A stretch of 64,000 bases of DNA. It comes from Aquipuribacter nitratireducens. GTDB taxonomy: Bacteria; Actinomycetota; Actinomycetes; Actinomycetales; JBBAYJ01. Every line of letters starts with the position of its first letter. Positions within the stretch are counted from its first letter, which is position 1. Positions 31,927 to 40,829 of this stretch are shown in pieces. The notes beneath the pieces were generated by a model. The model made no database searches. It worked only from the letters and a program-made list of their open reading frames with translations, and was not told the origin of the DNA. A program made the translations under genes and the position numbers. The DNA lies in assembly GCF_037860835.1 (NCBI RefSeq), contig NZ_JBBEOG010000004.1, forward strand, positions 62,001 through 126,000, read 5' to 3'.

Positions 31927-32439
31927 TCAGCGTGAGGCGTCGCCCGGCAGCAGGGTACGGCCCGGGCCGTACGCGAACGACACGGAGGACGGGGCGGCCG
32001 GAGCGGGCGGGGCGGCGACGAGACCGGCCCGAGGGTCCGGGCCGAACCGGTTGGGTCCCGCGTCGGACTCGCGGACCATGTGGACGAGCAGCAGCAGACC
32101 GCCGACGAACGGCACGAACGAGATGCAGTACCACCAGCCGCTGCGCCCGCTGTCGTGGAGGCGCCGGACCGACACCGCGAGGGTCGGCACGAGCAGGCCG
32201 AGCGCCACGAGGCCCGCGGCGCCGAACGCGAGGAACGCGCCGACGAGGGCGCCGGGGCTCGTCGGCTGGCCGGTCACCGGGTCCGTGGCGCCCGCGAGCA
32301 GGAGCGTGCCGACGAGGTACGGCAGTCCGTAGACGAGCGCGTAGAACAGCGTGAACCACCAGTACTCCGAGCGGCGCGCGCGCCCGTCGAACGTGGCGTA
32401 CTGACGCAGGACGGAGGCGACGGCCCCGGTGAAGGTCAT
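31927..32439 (-). CDS. DUF805 membrane protein
   Basis: 170 residues with FDGRARRSEYWWFTLFY at the N terminus and SVRRLHDSGRSGWWY after the third helix, both diagnostic of DUF805 (YhaH-like) proteins. Four transmembrane helices are expected. A Pro/Ala-rich cytosolic tail of 40 residues is typical in actinobacteria. Function of the family is unknown. Confidence 0.88.
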   Translation of the reverse strand: MTFTGAVASVLRQYATFDGRARRSEYWWFTLFYALVYGLPYLVGTLLLAGATDPVTGQPTSPGALVGAFLAFGAAGLVALGLLVPTLAVSVRRLHDSGRSGWWYCISFVPFVGGLLLLVHMVRESDAGPNRFGPDPRAGLVAAPPAPAAPSSVSFAYGPGRTLLPGDASR

Positions 32440-32517
32440 GCCGACGAGTGCAGCAGGACCGCGCCGCGTGCGGGCGGCGTCTCGTCGGACGCCACCCGCA
32501 CGGCGCAGAGCGTGCGT

Positions 32518-33141
32518 TCAGCCGGTGAAGTCGGCCTCCGCCGGCACCGGTTCGGCCGGTCGGGCGGTCGGTGACGGGCTCGGCTGCGGGCTGGTCGACG
32601 GCTCCGGCTCGACCTCGACGAGCTCGTAGGGGAACACCGACGACCCGGAGAGCGTCATCGTCTCGTCACCCACGCCGACCCAGGCGGCACCGAACGGGTC
32701 GGGGTAGCTGCTGTCCACCTCGAAGAACGGGTCCAGTCCCGGCTCCCACGTGACGAGCCCGTTCGAGGTCGGAGGGAGGATCTGCAGCTCCGAGGTCTCG
32801 ACCACGAAGTTGGTGTAGGGGACCACGCACCCGTCGTCGGTCGAGGTGATGGTGACCGTCCGCGCGCCGGGGTCGATGTCGACCTCGGCGGACCCGCACT
32901 GGCTGCTCGGCTGCACGAGGTCGTCGGCGGTGAGCTCGGCGCCCTCGCCGACGGTGACGTCCTCGGCGCGGTAGATCGTCGCCTCCGCACCCGGTCCGGT
33001 ACCGGCGTAGAAGCGGACGGTGATCGTCACGGGGTCGACCAGCGCCGCGGCGGGTGCGGCACCTCCCGCGAGGAGTGCGAGAACTGACACCGTGACGACG
33101 GTGGCGCTGGTGACGGAGCTGACGACGGTGCGACGGCGCAC
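32518..33141 (-). CDS. Secreted protein of unknown function
   Basis: 207 residues. A signal peptide (VRRRTVVSSVTSATVVTVSV then LLAGGAAPAAALV) precedes a beta-rich mature part with Cys in QCGSAEV and DDGCVVPY that could form one disulfide. The tail is Pro/Ser/Glu-rich (EPSTSPQPSPSPTARP), typical of cell-wall-exposed proteins. GTG start is backed by AGGGGGA 4 nt upstream; upstream in-frame codons look non-coding. No family recognised. Confidence 0.7.
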   Translation of the reverse strand: MRRRTVVSSVTSATVVTVSVLALLAGGAAPAAALVDPVTITVRFYAGTGPGAEATIYRAEDVTVGEGAELTADDLVQPSSQCGSAEVDIDPGARTVTITSTDDGCVVPYTNFVVETSELQILPPTSNGLVTWEPGLDPFFEVDSSYPDPFGAAWVGVGDETMTLSGSSVFPYELVEVEPEPSTSPQPSPSPTARPAEPVPAEADFTG

Positions 33142-33237
33142 GGGGTCCCCCTGGGTGTGACGGACGGTGGAGCGGACCCTGTCACACCTGGGACGACCGT
33201 GCGGCCGATTCACCGACCGAGTCCCCGGACGCACGAA

Positions 33238-33274
33238 CGAGGGCGGGCCCGACCACCGGTCGGGCCCGCCCTCG
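33238..33274 (-). terminator. Strong hairpin terminator after the YceI gene
   Basis: A 17-bp perfect stem, CGAGGGCGGGCCCGACC pairing with its complement around the loop ACC. It begins 16 nt past the end of the minus-strand yceI-like gene. No U-tract follows, as is usual for high-GC actinobacteria. Confidence 0.8.
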
Positions 33275-33290
33275 GGGAGCGCAGGAAGGC

Positions 33291-33875
33291 TCAGGCGTTC
33301 TTCACGAGCGCGACGTCGAAGTCGAGCTTGATCTTCTCCGAGACGAGGACGCCGCCGGTCTCGAGCGCGGCGTTCCACGTGAGGTTCCAGTCCTTGCGGT
33401 TGACGACGGCCTTGCCCTCGAAGCCCGCGCGGTAGTTGCCGAACGGGTCCTTCGCGGAGCCGTCGAAGGTGAGGTCGATGCGGACGGGCTTCGTCACGTC
33501 CTTGATGGTGAGGTCGCCGACCAGGGTGAAGGTGCCGGCGGCGACGTCGACGTCCTCGACGCCGGTCGAGCGGAAGGTCATCGTCGGGTACTGCTCGACG
33601 TCGAAGAAGTCGCCGGAGCGCAGGTGCGCGTCGCGGTCGGCGGAGCCGGTGCTGACGGACGCGAGCTGGATCGTGACCTCGGCCGTGCTGTTGGCGGGGT
33701 TCGCGGTGTCGATGGACACCGTGCCCTCGAAGTCGGAGAACGAGCCCTTGACGTTCGTGACCATGGCGTGGCGGGCGGTGAAGCCGAGACGGGTGTGCGA
33801 GGCGTCGATCGCGTAGGTGCCGTTGAGGTCGGCGATGGCCTCGCTGGGGGCCTTGTCGAAGACGGTGTCGGTCAT
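33291..33875 (-). CDS. YceI-family lipocalin-like protein
   Basis: 194 residues. YAIDASHTRLGFTARHAMVTNVKGSF is the YceI opening; HLRSGDFFDVEQYPTMTFRST and GDLTIKDVTKPVRIDL are the other conserved blocks. The fold is an elongated beta barrel binding polyisoprenoid-like lipids. No signal peptide, so it should be cytosolic, as for many actinobacterial members. CAGGAGCTCCCC precedes the ATG. The palindrome at 33915 probably controls it. Confidence 0.92.
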   Translation of the reverse strand: MTDTVFDKAPSEAIADLNGTYAIDASHTRLGFTARHAMVTNVKGSFSDFEGTVSIDTANPANSTAEVTIQLASVSTGSADRDAHLRSGDFFDVEQYPTMTFRSTGVEDVDVAAGTFTLVGDLTIKDVTKPVRIDLTFDGSAKDPFGNYRAGFEGKAVVNRKDWNLTWNAALETGGVLVSEKIKLDFDVALVKNA

Positions 33876-33914
33876 GGGGAGCTCCTGGAAGGGTGCGGGT
33901 GGGGACGGACAGCA

Positions 33915-33930
33915 GGTTGAAGTCTCAACC
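33915..33930. promoter_or_regulatory. MarR-type operator upstream of yceI-like gene
   Basis: GGTTGA-AGTC-TCAACC is a perfect 6-bp inverted repeat, 40 nt upstream of the YceI ATG. TTGA...TCAA dyads are common targets of MarR-family redox or ligand sensors. The regulator itself is not adjacent. Confidence 0.5.
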
Positions 33931-33974
33931 ACTGTTGGGTATTCCCGCCACCCGAGCGCGCCCGGTAGAGCGAC

Positions 33975-34937
33975 CTACCAGTCGAGGTCGACGACGACCG
34001 GTGCGTGGTCGGAGCCCGGCGTGCCGATGCGGGGACGCGGGTCGTCGGTGACGCTCGGCAGCCCACCGCCCGGCTGCACGTCGATCGCGGCGTCTGCGCC
34101 GTCGATGCGCTCGAGCAGGGCGCGCGAGACGAGGAGGTGGTCGATGAGCTCGCCGCTGCCGCGGTAGACGCGGGAGAAACGTCGCTCCTCGGGGATGAGC
34201 GGCGCCACGTTCCACAGCCGCCACGGGTCGCCGCGGTCGGGGATCCGCTCACCCGCCGTGCCGATCTCCGAGCCGGGCGGCCCCTGGAGCACCTGGGTGG
34301 TCGCGGCGTCGGTCGTGTCGTTCATGTCGCCGGCGACGACGAGGGCGACGGAGTCACCGCGGCCGTCGAGCACGCGGTTCGCGGCGACGCGGAGCGTCGC
34401 GGCCTCGGCCGCCCGGCGGTAGAGGGCGTAGGCGCCGGCACGGGCCCGCTCGCCCTCGTCGCGCGGGCCGAACCGGCCGCCCGGGTAGGTGAGGAGCTTC
34501 GACTTCAGGTGCGCCGTGAGGACGTGCAGCGGCCCGGAGTCGGCGGCGACCGTCACGAGCAGCGCGCCGCGGCCCAGGCGGTCCTGCGTCGTCCCCGAGT
34601 CGTCGACCTGGACCGGCCGCAGCCGGGGCGCGAACGCCTCGACGTCGTCGGTGGCGACGACGTCCCGGGTCGTGAGGACGCCCACCCGGATGCCACGGGA
34701 GTCCGGCGCACGGGACGCCCGGGACACCCAGTCGCCGCCCGTCGCGGCGCGCAGGGACGCGGTGAGGTCGTCGAGGGCGCGCTCGTCGCCGATTTCCTGC
34801 ACCGCGAGGACGTCCGGCGCGAGCGCGGCCACGACGCCCGTCAGGGTCTCGAGCGTCGCCGCGTGCTCCTCGGGGGAGGGGGTGTCCTCCCCGCCGGGGG
34901 AGAAGAGGTTCTCGACGTTCCACGTCACGACCCGCAT
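33975..34937 (-). CDS. Endonuclease/exonuclease/phosphatase (EEP) family protein
   Basis: 320 residues. TWNVENLF (Asn), VLAVQEIG (metal-binding Glu), VVAGDMNDT (Asp/Asn) and GSDHAPVVVDL (Asp-His) are the ordered catalytic motifs of the EEP fold. Members are metal-dependent nucleases or phosphatases; no signal peptide is present, so it probably acts inside the cell. Substrate unknown. Its start precedes the end of the unknown three-gene operon by about 50 nt on the same strand, so it may be its distal member. Confidence 0.87.
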   Translation of the reverse strand: MRVVTWNVENLFSPGGEDTPSPEEHAATLETLTGVVAALAPDVLAVQEIGDERALDDLTASLRAATGGDWVSRASRAPDSRGIRVGVLTTRDVVATDDVEAFAPRLRPVQVDDSGTTQDRLGRGALLVTVAADSGPLHVLTAHLKSKLLTYPGGRFGPRDEGERARAGAYALYRRAAEAATLRVAANRVLDGRGDSVALVVAGDMNDTTDAATTQVLQGPPGSEIGTAGERIPDRGDPWRLWNVAPLIPEERRFSRVYRGSGELIDHLLVSRALLERIDGADAAIDVQPGGGLPSVTDDPRPRIGTPGSDHAPVVVDLDW

Positions 34938-34985
34938 GCCGACAGGAGACGCCGGACGCGCTCCTGATGCACCTCCCGCCGTCGG

Positions 34986-35648
34986 TCAGCCCGTGCCCGT
35001 CGCGGCCGCGACCGTGAGGTCGAGGACGCGTTCGTCGAGGACCGCGCCGAGGCGGAGCGCGACGTCCCACACCTCGAGCGCGGCGAGGAGCGGGACACCG
35101 GCGCGCCTCGCCGTCCGCGCCGGCCCCAGGTCGAGGACGTCGAGGACGCGCAGCTCCGCCAGCCGCGGCGCCAGGTCCGCGGGCGCGACGAGGGCGCAGG
35201 CCCTCGCGCGGGCGAGCGCGACGACCGGCAGCCGGGCACTCTCGCGCTCGGCGAGCGCGAGCACGTCCGCGGGCGGGGCGTCGGCGAGCGTCCCCACCGT
35301 CCTCCACCCGGCGCCGGTCAGGACCTTCGCCCAGCGGGGCCCGACGCCCAGGACGGCGGAGACGGGGAGGCGGGCGACCGCCGCCGCCACGCGGGGCGCT
35401 GCGGGCTCCTCCTGCGGCGGCGACACGCCGCCCGGCAGCGGGTCGCCCGGGCGCAGCCGCACCTCTCCCAGCCAGGCCGCGGCGGGGTCGTCGCTCTCCC
35501 GTCCGACCCGGGCCACGACCTCGTCGAGGCGCAGCACGGACCCCGGCTGCCGGAGCGTCGCCCGCACGCCGAGGTCGAGGTCGCGGGCGAGGAGCGCGGC
35601 GAGGGCGAGCGCGTCGTCGTCGGCGTCGTCGAGGACCGGCGTGCTCAC
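34986..35648 (-). CDS. Uncharacterised protein with helix-hairpin-helix-like segment
   Basis: 220 residues, no family recognised with confidence. The middle contains VLGVGPRWAKVLTGAGWRTV followed by GTLADAPPADVLALA, which has the spacing of a helix-hairpin-helix as in DUF4332-like proteins. A second, weaker HhH-like segment is VLDLGPARTARRAGV. The first 70 residues are acidic. The ATG overlaps the stop of the preceding gene by 4 nt, so the two are coupled. It is the third member of the unknown operon. Confidence 0.6.
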   Translation of the reverse strand: MSTPVLDDADDDALALAALLARDLDLGVRATLRQPGSVLRLDEVVARVGRESDDPAAAWLGEVRLRPGDPLPGGVSPPQEEPAAPRVAAAVARLPVSAVLGVGPRWAKVLTGAGWRTVGTLADAPPADVLALAERESARLPVVALARARACALVAPADLAPRLAELRVLDVLDLGPARTARRAGVPLLAALEVWDVALRLGAVLDERVLDLTVAAATGTG

Positions 35649-36370
35649 AGGACCGTCCGGAACGTCACGCGCACCTCGCCGAACACGTCGGCGCGCACCG
35701 TGGCGTCCTGCACCATGTCGGGCGACGCGGGTCGCACGGCGAGCCTGACGCCGGACAGGGCGGACGGGACCCGCGCGACGAGGTCGGGTCGCACCCGGGC
35801 CAGCACCGCGAGCCGCGGGTCGAGCGAGGTCTTCGTCGCCGAGCCGTCGCCGGGCCGGGTGAGCCCGCTGGCGCGTCCCGGCTCCTCGGGCTTCTCGCCG
35901 GGGTCGACGACGGAGTACGTGAGCTTCGCCGACACCGTCCCCCCGTCGACGACCACCCGCGGCAGGCCGGTGCGGGCCGCCTCCCGCAGCCCGGACAGGT
36001 GCCGTTCCGCGAGGTGCTCGGCGACGGCCCGCCGGACGGCGGCCGCGCCGGCCTCGGTCAGCGTGCGGCCCTCGACGTGGCTGTCGTCGAGGTCGAGCTC
36101 GAGGCCGGCGAGCACGTCCTTCGGGGGGACGGGCCCGCCGGGCACGGCGCTCGTGCCGCCCTGCTCGCCGGGCAGGAGGGAGGCGAGCGCGGCGTCGACC
36201 TCCTCGGCCGGCAGCAGGAGGGCGTACTCCTCCGGCGACATCGTCGCCGAGGCGGCGAGGTCGCGCAGGCGCTCCTCCTGCTCGGTGTGGGCCGCGATGA
36301 CCGACGCGGTGGTCTCCGACAGGAGCGTCGAGACGAACTCGGCGAACCCCAGGTCCGCCGGACCGGGCAT
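35645..36370 (-). CDS. Uncharacterised protein, paralogue of the upstream gene
   Basis: 241 residues. An N-terminal helical region (FAEFVSTLLSETTASVIAAH), a central acidic linker, then VVVDGGTVSAKLTYSVVD and a C-terminal strand VFGEVRVTFRTVL. The same blocks occur in the same order in the neighbour at 36381 (FPEFTCKLVTDTFDALIAAN; VVEDGTIETRLSFRAT; IFGGVKINFRTDYL), so the two are diverged duplicates. No catalytic motif, signal peptide or membrane helix. It sits 10 nt after the first gene and overlaps the third. Confidence 0.6.
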   Translation of the reverse strand: MPGPADLGFAEFVSTLLSETTASVIAAHTEQEERLRDLAASATMSPEEYALLLPAEEVDAALASLLPGEQGGTSAVPGGPVPPKDVLAGLELDLDDSHVEGRTLTEAGAAAVRRAVAEHLAERHLSGLREAARTGLPRVVVDGGTVSAKLTYSVVDPGEKPEEPGRASGLTRPGDGSATKTSLDPRLAVLARVRPDLVARVPSALSGVRLAVRPASPDMVQDATVRADVFGEVRVTFRTVL

Positions 36371-36380
36371 CCCCGCCGCC

Positions 36381-37172
36381 TCAGGCCGGGTTGAGCGGCA
36401 GGTAGTCGGTACGGAAGTTGATCTTGACGCCGCCGAAGATGTCGACCGTCAGCGTCGAGCTGCTGACCTGCGACGTGTCGACGGTCCGCACCCGCACGTT
36501 GCTGTACGACGTCGACGCCGACGCCTTCACCCACGCCGACACGAGACCGCCGGTCTTCGCGTTGGCGCGGAACTGGAAGGCGGTGCGGGAGGCGTCGGTG
36601 CTCCGCAGGGACGAGGAGTCGAAGCCGGTGGCGCGGAACGACAGCCGCGTCTCGATCGTCCCGTCCTCCACGACGAGGCGGAGCATGCCCTGCCGCACCA
36701 TCTCGGTGAGCAGCGTGTACTTGTTGGCCGCGATCCGCTTCGCCGCCGCCTCCATGATCGCGTCGACCCGCGCCTGGGTGAGGTTGCCGGTCTCGGCGAC
36801 CTTGTTGTCGTTCGCGATGCTCGCGCCCGGCACCTCGAGGGCGGTGTTGAGCGAGTCGCGCTCGGCGGCACTCAGCGTGCCCCCGACGACGACCTTCGTG
36901 GGGTCGGAGTCGGCGGTCGGGTTCTCCGGCGGTGCGGCGGCCGACAGCAGCTGGAGGATCTCGGTCGGGCCGATGTCGTCCTTCGTGTCGTTGATGTACG
37001 TGCTCAGCGACTTCGACGTCGCCTGGAGCAGCTCGACGAACGCCTGCTGCTGGCGGATGTTCGCCGCGATGAGGGCGTCGAACGTGTCGGTGACGAGCTT
37101 GCACGTGAACTCGGGGAACTGGACGTCCTCGAGCCGGCTGGCCGCCGCCAGCGCGTCGTTGACTGCACCCAT
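36381..37172 (-). CDS. Uncharacterised protein, first gene of a three-gene operon
   Basis: 263 residues. A long amphipathic N-terminal helix (FPEFTCKLVTDTFDALIAAN and RQQQAFVELLQATSKSLSTY) suggests a coiled-coil or oligomerisation segment. A polar linker follows, then a beta-rich C-terminal domain ending in VDIFGGVKINFRTDYLPL. No signal peptide or membrane helix. GAGGAGAGACACC precedes the ATG. It shares its architecture with the next gene. Function unknown; a structural or assembly role is a guess from the helix plus beta-domain layout and the duplicated gene. Confidence 0.6.
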   Translation of the reverse strand: MGAVNDALAAASRLEDVQFPEFTCKLVTDTFDALIAANIRQQQAFVELLQATSKSLSTYINDTKDDIGPTEILQLLSAAAPPENPTADSDPTKVVVGGTLSAAERDSLNTALEVPGASIANDNKVAETGNLTQARVDAIMEAAAKRIAANKYTLLTEMVRQGMLRLVVEDGTIETRLSFRATGFDSSSLRSTDASRTAFQFRANAKTGGLVSAWVKASASTSYSNVRVRTVDTSQVSSSTLTVDIFGGVKINFRTDYLPLNPA

Positions 37173-37269
37173 GGTGTCTCTCCTCGCCGTCGGGCCGGGT
37201 GCCGCACCGTGCGGTCACCCACGGGGGCGAGGAGTCGACGAGGGGTGACGGTGATACGTCGGCGGGGCG

Positions 37270-38178
37270 TCAGCCCTTCTCCGCGCCGGCGGTGCCGCCG
37301 CGGACGAAGTACCGCTGGAACACGATGAACACGACGGCGACCGGGATCGTCATGAGGAGCGCCGCCGCCATCGTCACGGGGTACTGCTGGCCGGAGCCGA
37401 GCTGGCCGCTCGTGAGGTTCGCGACCCCCTTCGTCAGCGTGTAGAGCGCGGGCTCGTTCGAGGCGACGATGAAGTGCGGCAGCTCGTTCCACGAGCCCTG
37501 GAAGGACAGGATCGTCACGGTGATGAGCGCGGGCTTGGCCATCGGCAGGACGACCGACCAGAAGATGCGGAAGGTGCTCGCGCCGTCGATGCGGGCGGCC
37601 TCCTCGACGGACACGGGGATCGACTCGAAGAACTGCTTCATGATGAAGACGCCGGCGGCGTCGACGAGGAGCGGCACGACGAGCGCGGAGTACGAGTTGT
37701 ACATCCCGAGCTGGTTGAGCACGAGGAACTTCGGGATGAGGAGGATGACGCCCGGCACGGCGAGCACCGCGAGGACGGCGGTGAAGACCGCGTCGCGGCC
37801 CTTGAACTTCAGGCGCGCGAGCGCGTAGCCGGCGAGGGAGTTGAAGAACACGCGCCCGGCGGTCACGAGCACCGCGACGATCGTGGAGTTCATCGCCCAC
37901 AGCGGGAAGGCGACCTCCCCGAGGCGCTCGAAGGCCGCGAACGAGACCGGGTCGGGCCACAGGGACAACGGGTTGCCGACGGCGTCGACGTCGGTCTTGA
38001 ACGACGTCGCCAGCTGGATGAGGAACGGGTACACGTAGACGACGGAGAAGACGAGGAGGACCCCGTAGCCCAGCAGCAGCGTGGTCGGGCGCTGCCACGC
38101 CCGGCGACGCCCGCGCCCCGAGCCGCTGATCGTCCCGGTCGCGGTGGCGCCCGCGCGGCCCTCGGTGGTGACGCTCAT
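37270..38178 (-). CDS. Carbohydrate ABC transporter permease (MalG type)
   Basis: 302 residues, six transmembrane helices. The EAA loop, EEAARIDGASTFRIFWSVVLP, contacts the ATPase. It forms the membrane channel together with the MalF-type permease, whose stop overlaps this start (ATGA). No ATPase gene is present; actinobacteria often use a shared MsiK-type ATPase for such systems. About 100 nt separate its end from the unknown operon's first gene. Confidence 0.93.
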   Translation of the reverse strand: MSVTTEGRAGATATGTISGSGRGRRRAWQRPTTLLLGYGVLLVFSVVYVYPFLIQLATSFKTDVDAVGNPLSLWPDPVSFAAFERLGEVAFPLWAMNSTIVAVLVTAGRVFFNSLAGYALARLKFKGRDAVFTAVLAVLAVPGVILLIPKFLVLNQLGMYNSYSALVVPLLVDAAGVFIMKQFFESIPVSVEEAARIDGASTFRIFWSVVLPMAKPALITVTILSFQGSWNELPHFIVASNEPALYTLTKGVANLTSGQLGSGQQYPVTMAAALLMTIPVAVVFIVFQRYFVRGGTAGAEKG

Positions 38179-39401
38179 TCCGTGCCTCCTCCGGTCTCGC
38201 TGGTGGCCGTGTTCGAGTGCTGGACGCCCCACGCCTGCGCCTGCCCGGGCCGGTGCCCGCGGGCGCCGCGGCCCCGCTGCCGGCGCTGTGCCTTCCGCTC
38301 GGCAGCAGCGTCCTTGTCGCGGAAGAGGAACCGCTGCAGCGTCGTGAGGACGAAGATGATCGCGAAGAGGACGAACGACATCGCCGCGGCGACGCCCCAC
38401 TCGAAGGACTCGAAGGCGTAGAAGTACGAGAGGAAAGCGGGCGTGAGGGTCGTCTTCGCGGGGCCGCCGTCGGTCATGACGTAGATCTGGTCGAAAACTT
38501 GCCACGTGCCGATGAGGCCGAGGGTGAGCACGAGCAGGACCGTCGGGCGCAGGTGCGGGAGCGTGACGGCGCGGAAGCGCTGCCAGCGGTTCGCGCCGTC
38601 GACGACGGCCGCCTCCTCGACCTCGACCGGCACGTCCTGCAGCGCCGCGAGGAACATGAGGAGGAACGTCCCGGTCGTCGTCCACACGACGAGGATGATG
38701 ATGACGCTCAGCGCGACGCTCGGTCCGGCGAGCCACTCCCACAACGACAGCCCGAGAGCCGAGGGGCCGGTGAGCGCCTCGGGCGGCGAGCCCGTGTCCC
38801 ACAGGCCGATGCCGTCCCCGAGCAGGTGGAGCAGCCCGCGGCTGTCGGAGAACCACGTCGGCCCGTCGACGCCGAAGAAGGCGAGGAACGTGTTGACCGC
38901 GCCGGTCCCCGTGAAGAGGAAGAGGAACGTCAGGCTGATGGCGACCGAGCTCGTGACGGACGGGAAGTAGAACGCCGTCCGGAAGAAGCCCTTCGCCTTG
39001 AGGAGCTGGTTGTTGAGGACCGTCGCGAGGAACAGCGCGAGGACCGTCTGCGCGGGGACGACGAGCAGGACGTAGTAGACGTTGTTGCGGATGCTCGTCC
39101 AGAAGTCGCTGCGCGTGAGGCCCGGCTCGGTGAGGATCCGCGCGTAGTTCTCGAAGCCCACGAAGCCGACGTCGCCGGAGAACGGGCTGCCGCGGCCCGT
39201 CCAGTCGCTGAGGCTCACCCACAGCGCCATGACGATGGGGACGAAGAGGAACAGCCCGAGCACGGCGACGGTCGGCGCGACGAAGAGCCACCCCGCCACG
39301 CCCTGCCCGCCGCGGATGCCGCGACGGCGCCGTGTCCCCTCCCGGCCGGGCGGCCGGTCCTCCACCTGCGCGTCGGCGCGGTCCTGCAGGTCGTGCGCCA
39401 T
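38175..39401 (-). CDS. Carbohydrate ABC transporter permease (MalF type)
   Basis: 408 residues. An Arg-rich cytosolic N terminus (about 30 residues), six to seven helices, and the EAA loop EEAAVVDGANRWQRFRAVTLP. A larger extracytoplasmic insertion around residues 180-235 (GLWDTGSPPEALTG) and a basic C-terminal tail distinguish it from the shorter MalF/UgpA-like forms. It pairs with the MalG-type permease downstream. Confidence 0.92.
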   Translation of the reverse strand: MAHDLQDRADAQVEDRPPGREGTRRRRGIRGGQGVAGWLFVAPTVAVLGLFLFVPIVMALWVSLSDWTGRGSPFSGDVGFVGFENYARILTEPGLTRSDFWTSIRNNVYYVLLVVPAQTVLALFLATVLNNQLLKAKGFFRTAFYFPSVTSSVAISLTFLFLFTGTGAVNTFLAFFGVDGPTWFSDSRGLLHLLGDGIGLWDTGSPPEALTGPSALGLSLWEWLAGPSVALSVIIILVVWTTTGTFLLMFLAALQDVPVEVEEAAVVDGANRWQRFRAVTLPHLRPTVLLVLTLGLIGTWQVFDQIYVMTDGGPAKTTLTPAFLSYFYAFESFEWGVAAAMSFVLFAIIFVLTTLQRFLFRDKDAAAERKAQRRQRGRGARGHRPGQAQAWGVQHSNTATSETGGGTE

Positions 39402-39504
39402 GGGTCCTCCTCGATCCGTGCGCGCTGCGTCGTGCTGGTCGTGCTGGGTCCTGCGGCGGGTCCCGGCCGGTCGGTGTCCGGGTGACCGACCGGCCGGGGG
39501 TCCC

Positions 39505-40782
39505 TCAGCCCGCGGCGGCCTCGGCGTTCGTCTGGAACTGCTCGAGGATCTGCGCGGGGTCGGTCGACTCCAGCTGCTCGAGCTGGGAGTCGAGGTCGGC
39601 GAGGACGGGGTCGAGGCCGGGCTGGCTCACCGGGCCCTGGCCGTACTCCGCGCCGGCGATGAAGGGGGCGTCCTCGGGGAACGCGGCCACGTAGTCCTCC
39701 TGGGCGGACTGCCGCGACGGCATGACGCCGAACGCCTCCGCGAACTCCAGCTGCTGCTCCGGCGTCGTGAGGTGCGCGACGAGGTCGACGGCGGCCGCCT
39801 GGTCCGGCGAGTCGGCCGCGACGCCCCAGCACTGGGTGAACAGCAGGGTGCCCGGCCCGGCCGGACCCTCGGGCAGCTCGACGACGGTGTACTCGACGTC
39901 CGGGTAGTCGTTGCGCATGGCGCCCCGGATCCAGTTGCCCTCGATCGTCATGGCCGCCCGCTCGGTGCCGAAGGCCTCGCCGCCCCAGCCGGAGTCGACC
40001 TCGGGCGGCAGGACGGCGGCCCCGGACTCGAGCAGTCCCCGGGCGTACTCCAGCGCCTCGACGTTCGCCTCCTGGGTGGCGGTCGGCTCGCCCGTCTCCG
40101 GGTCGACCCACCAGCCACCGTTCTGGACGAGGAACGCACCGACCCGGTCGCGGCCGACGCCGAGCGCGAGACCCGCCTGGTCGCCGCTGCCGAGCTGTTC
40201 GGCCACGGCCTGCAGCTCCTCCCACGTGGTGGGGATGTCGTCGTCGGTGAGCCCGGCGGCCTCCCACGCGGCGGTGTTGATCTGGAGCGCGAGGGTCGAG
40301 AAGTCCTTGGGGGCGCAGTACTGCTGGTCCTCGAAGGTGAAGCTCTGCCGCAGCGACTCGTAGAAGTCGTCGTTGTCCTCGAGCTGGTCGGCGTAGGGGT
40401 AGAGGTTGCCGTTGGCCGCGAGCGTGGCGAACTGGCCTGCGTCGACGTAGAACACGTCGGGCGGGTTGCCGCCGGCGAAGCCCTGCGACAGCTCCTGGTT
40501 GATGTCCTGCGCCGGGCGGACCTCGACGCTGTTGCCGGTCTCCTCCGCCCACTCCTGGGCGGCGGCCTGCACGGCCTCGGTCTCGGCGTCACCGCTGGAG
40601 GCGATGAGCACCTCGAGGTCGACGGGGCCCTCGGCGGACGCCGGGGCGCCGGACGCGCCGCCCGCGGCGTCGCCGTCCTCCTCGAAGCCGCTCCCGCCGC
40701 AGGCGGCGAGGGCGGTGACGCCGGCGAGGCCGAGTGCGAGCGCGGCCACCTTGCGGTGGGTGCGTGCGGTGGTCGTGGTCAC
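39505..40782 (-). CDS. Extracellular sugar-binding lipoprotein of an ABC importer
   Basis: 425 residues. A lipoprotein signal with lipobox LAAC (VTALAACGGSG) anchors it outside the membrane. The mature part is a family 1 solute-binding protein with the segments WAEETGNSVEVRPAQD, DVFYVDAGQFATLA and AAMTIEGNWIRGAM. The residues seen do not fix the sugar; the adjacent debranching enzyme suggests maltodextrin or another alpha-glucan. AAGGAG lies 10 nt before the GTG start. Downstream of lacI in the same direction, 47 nt apart. Confidence 0.9.
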   Translation of the reverse strand: MTTTTARTHRKVAALALGLAGVTALAACGGSGFEEDGDAAGGASGAPASAEGPVDLEVLIASSGDAETEAVQAAAQEWAEETGNSVEVRPAQDINQELSQGFAGGNPPDVFYVDAGQFATLAANGNLYPYADQLEDNDDFYESLRQSFTFEDQQYCAPKDFSTLALQINTAAWEAAGLTDDDIPTTWEELQAVAEQLGSGDQAGLALGVGRDRVGAFLVQNGGWWVDPETGEPTATQEANVEALEYARGLLESGAAVLPPEVDSGWGGEAFGTERAAMTIEGNWIRGAMRNDYPDVEYTVVELPEGPAGPGTLLFTQCWGVAADSPDQAAAVDLVAHLTTPEQQLEFAEAFGVMPSRQSAQEDYVAAFPEDAPFIAGAEYGQGPVSQPGLDPVLADLDSQLEQLESTDPAQILEQFQTNAEAAAG

Positions 40783-40829
40783 GGTCGTGTCTCCTTCGGA
40801 TCGGGGCTGGGTGCTGGCTGGTCGGGTCG

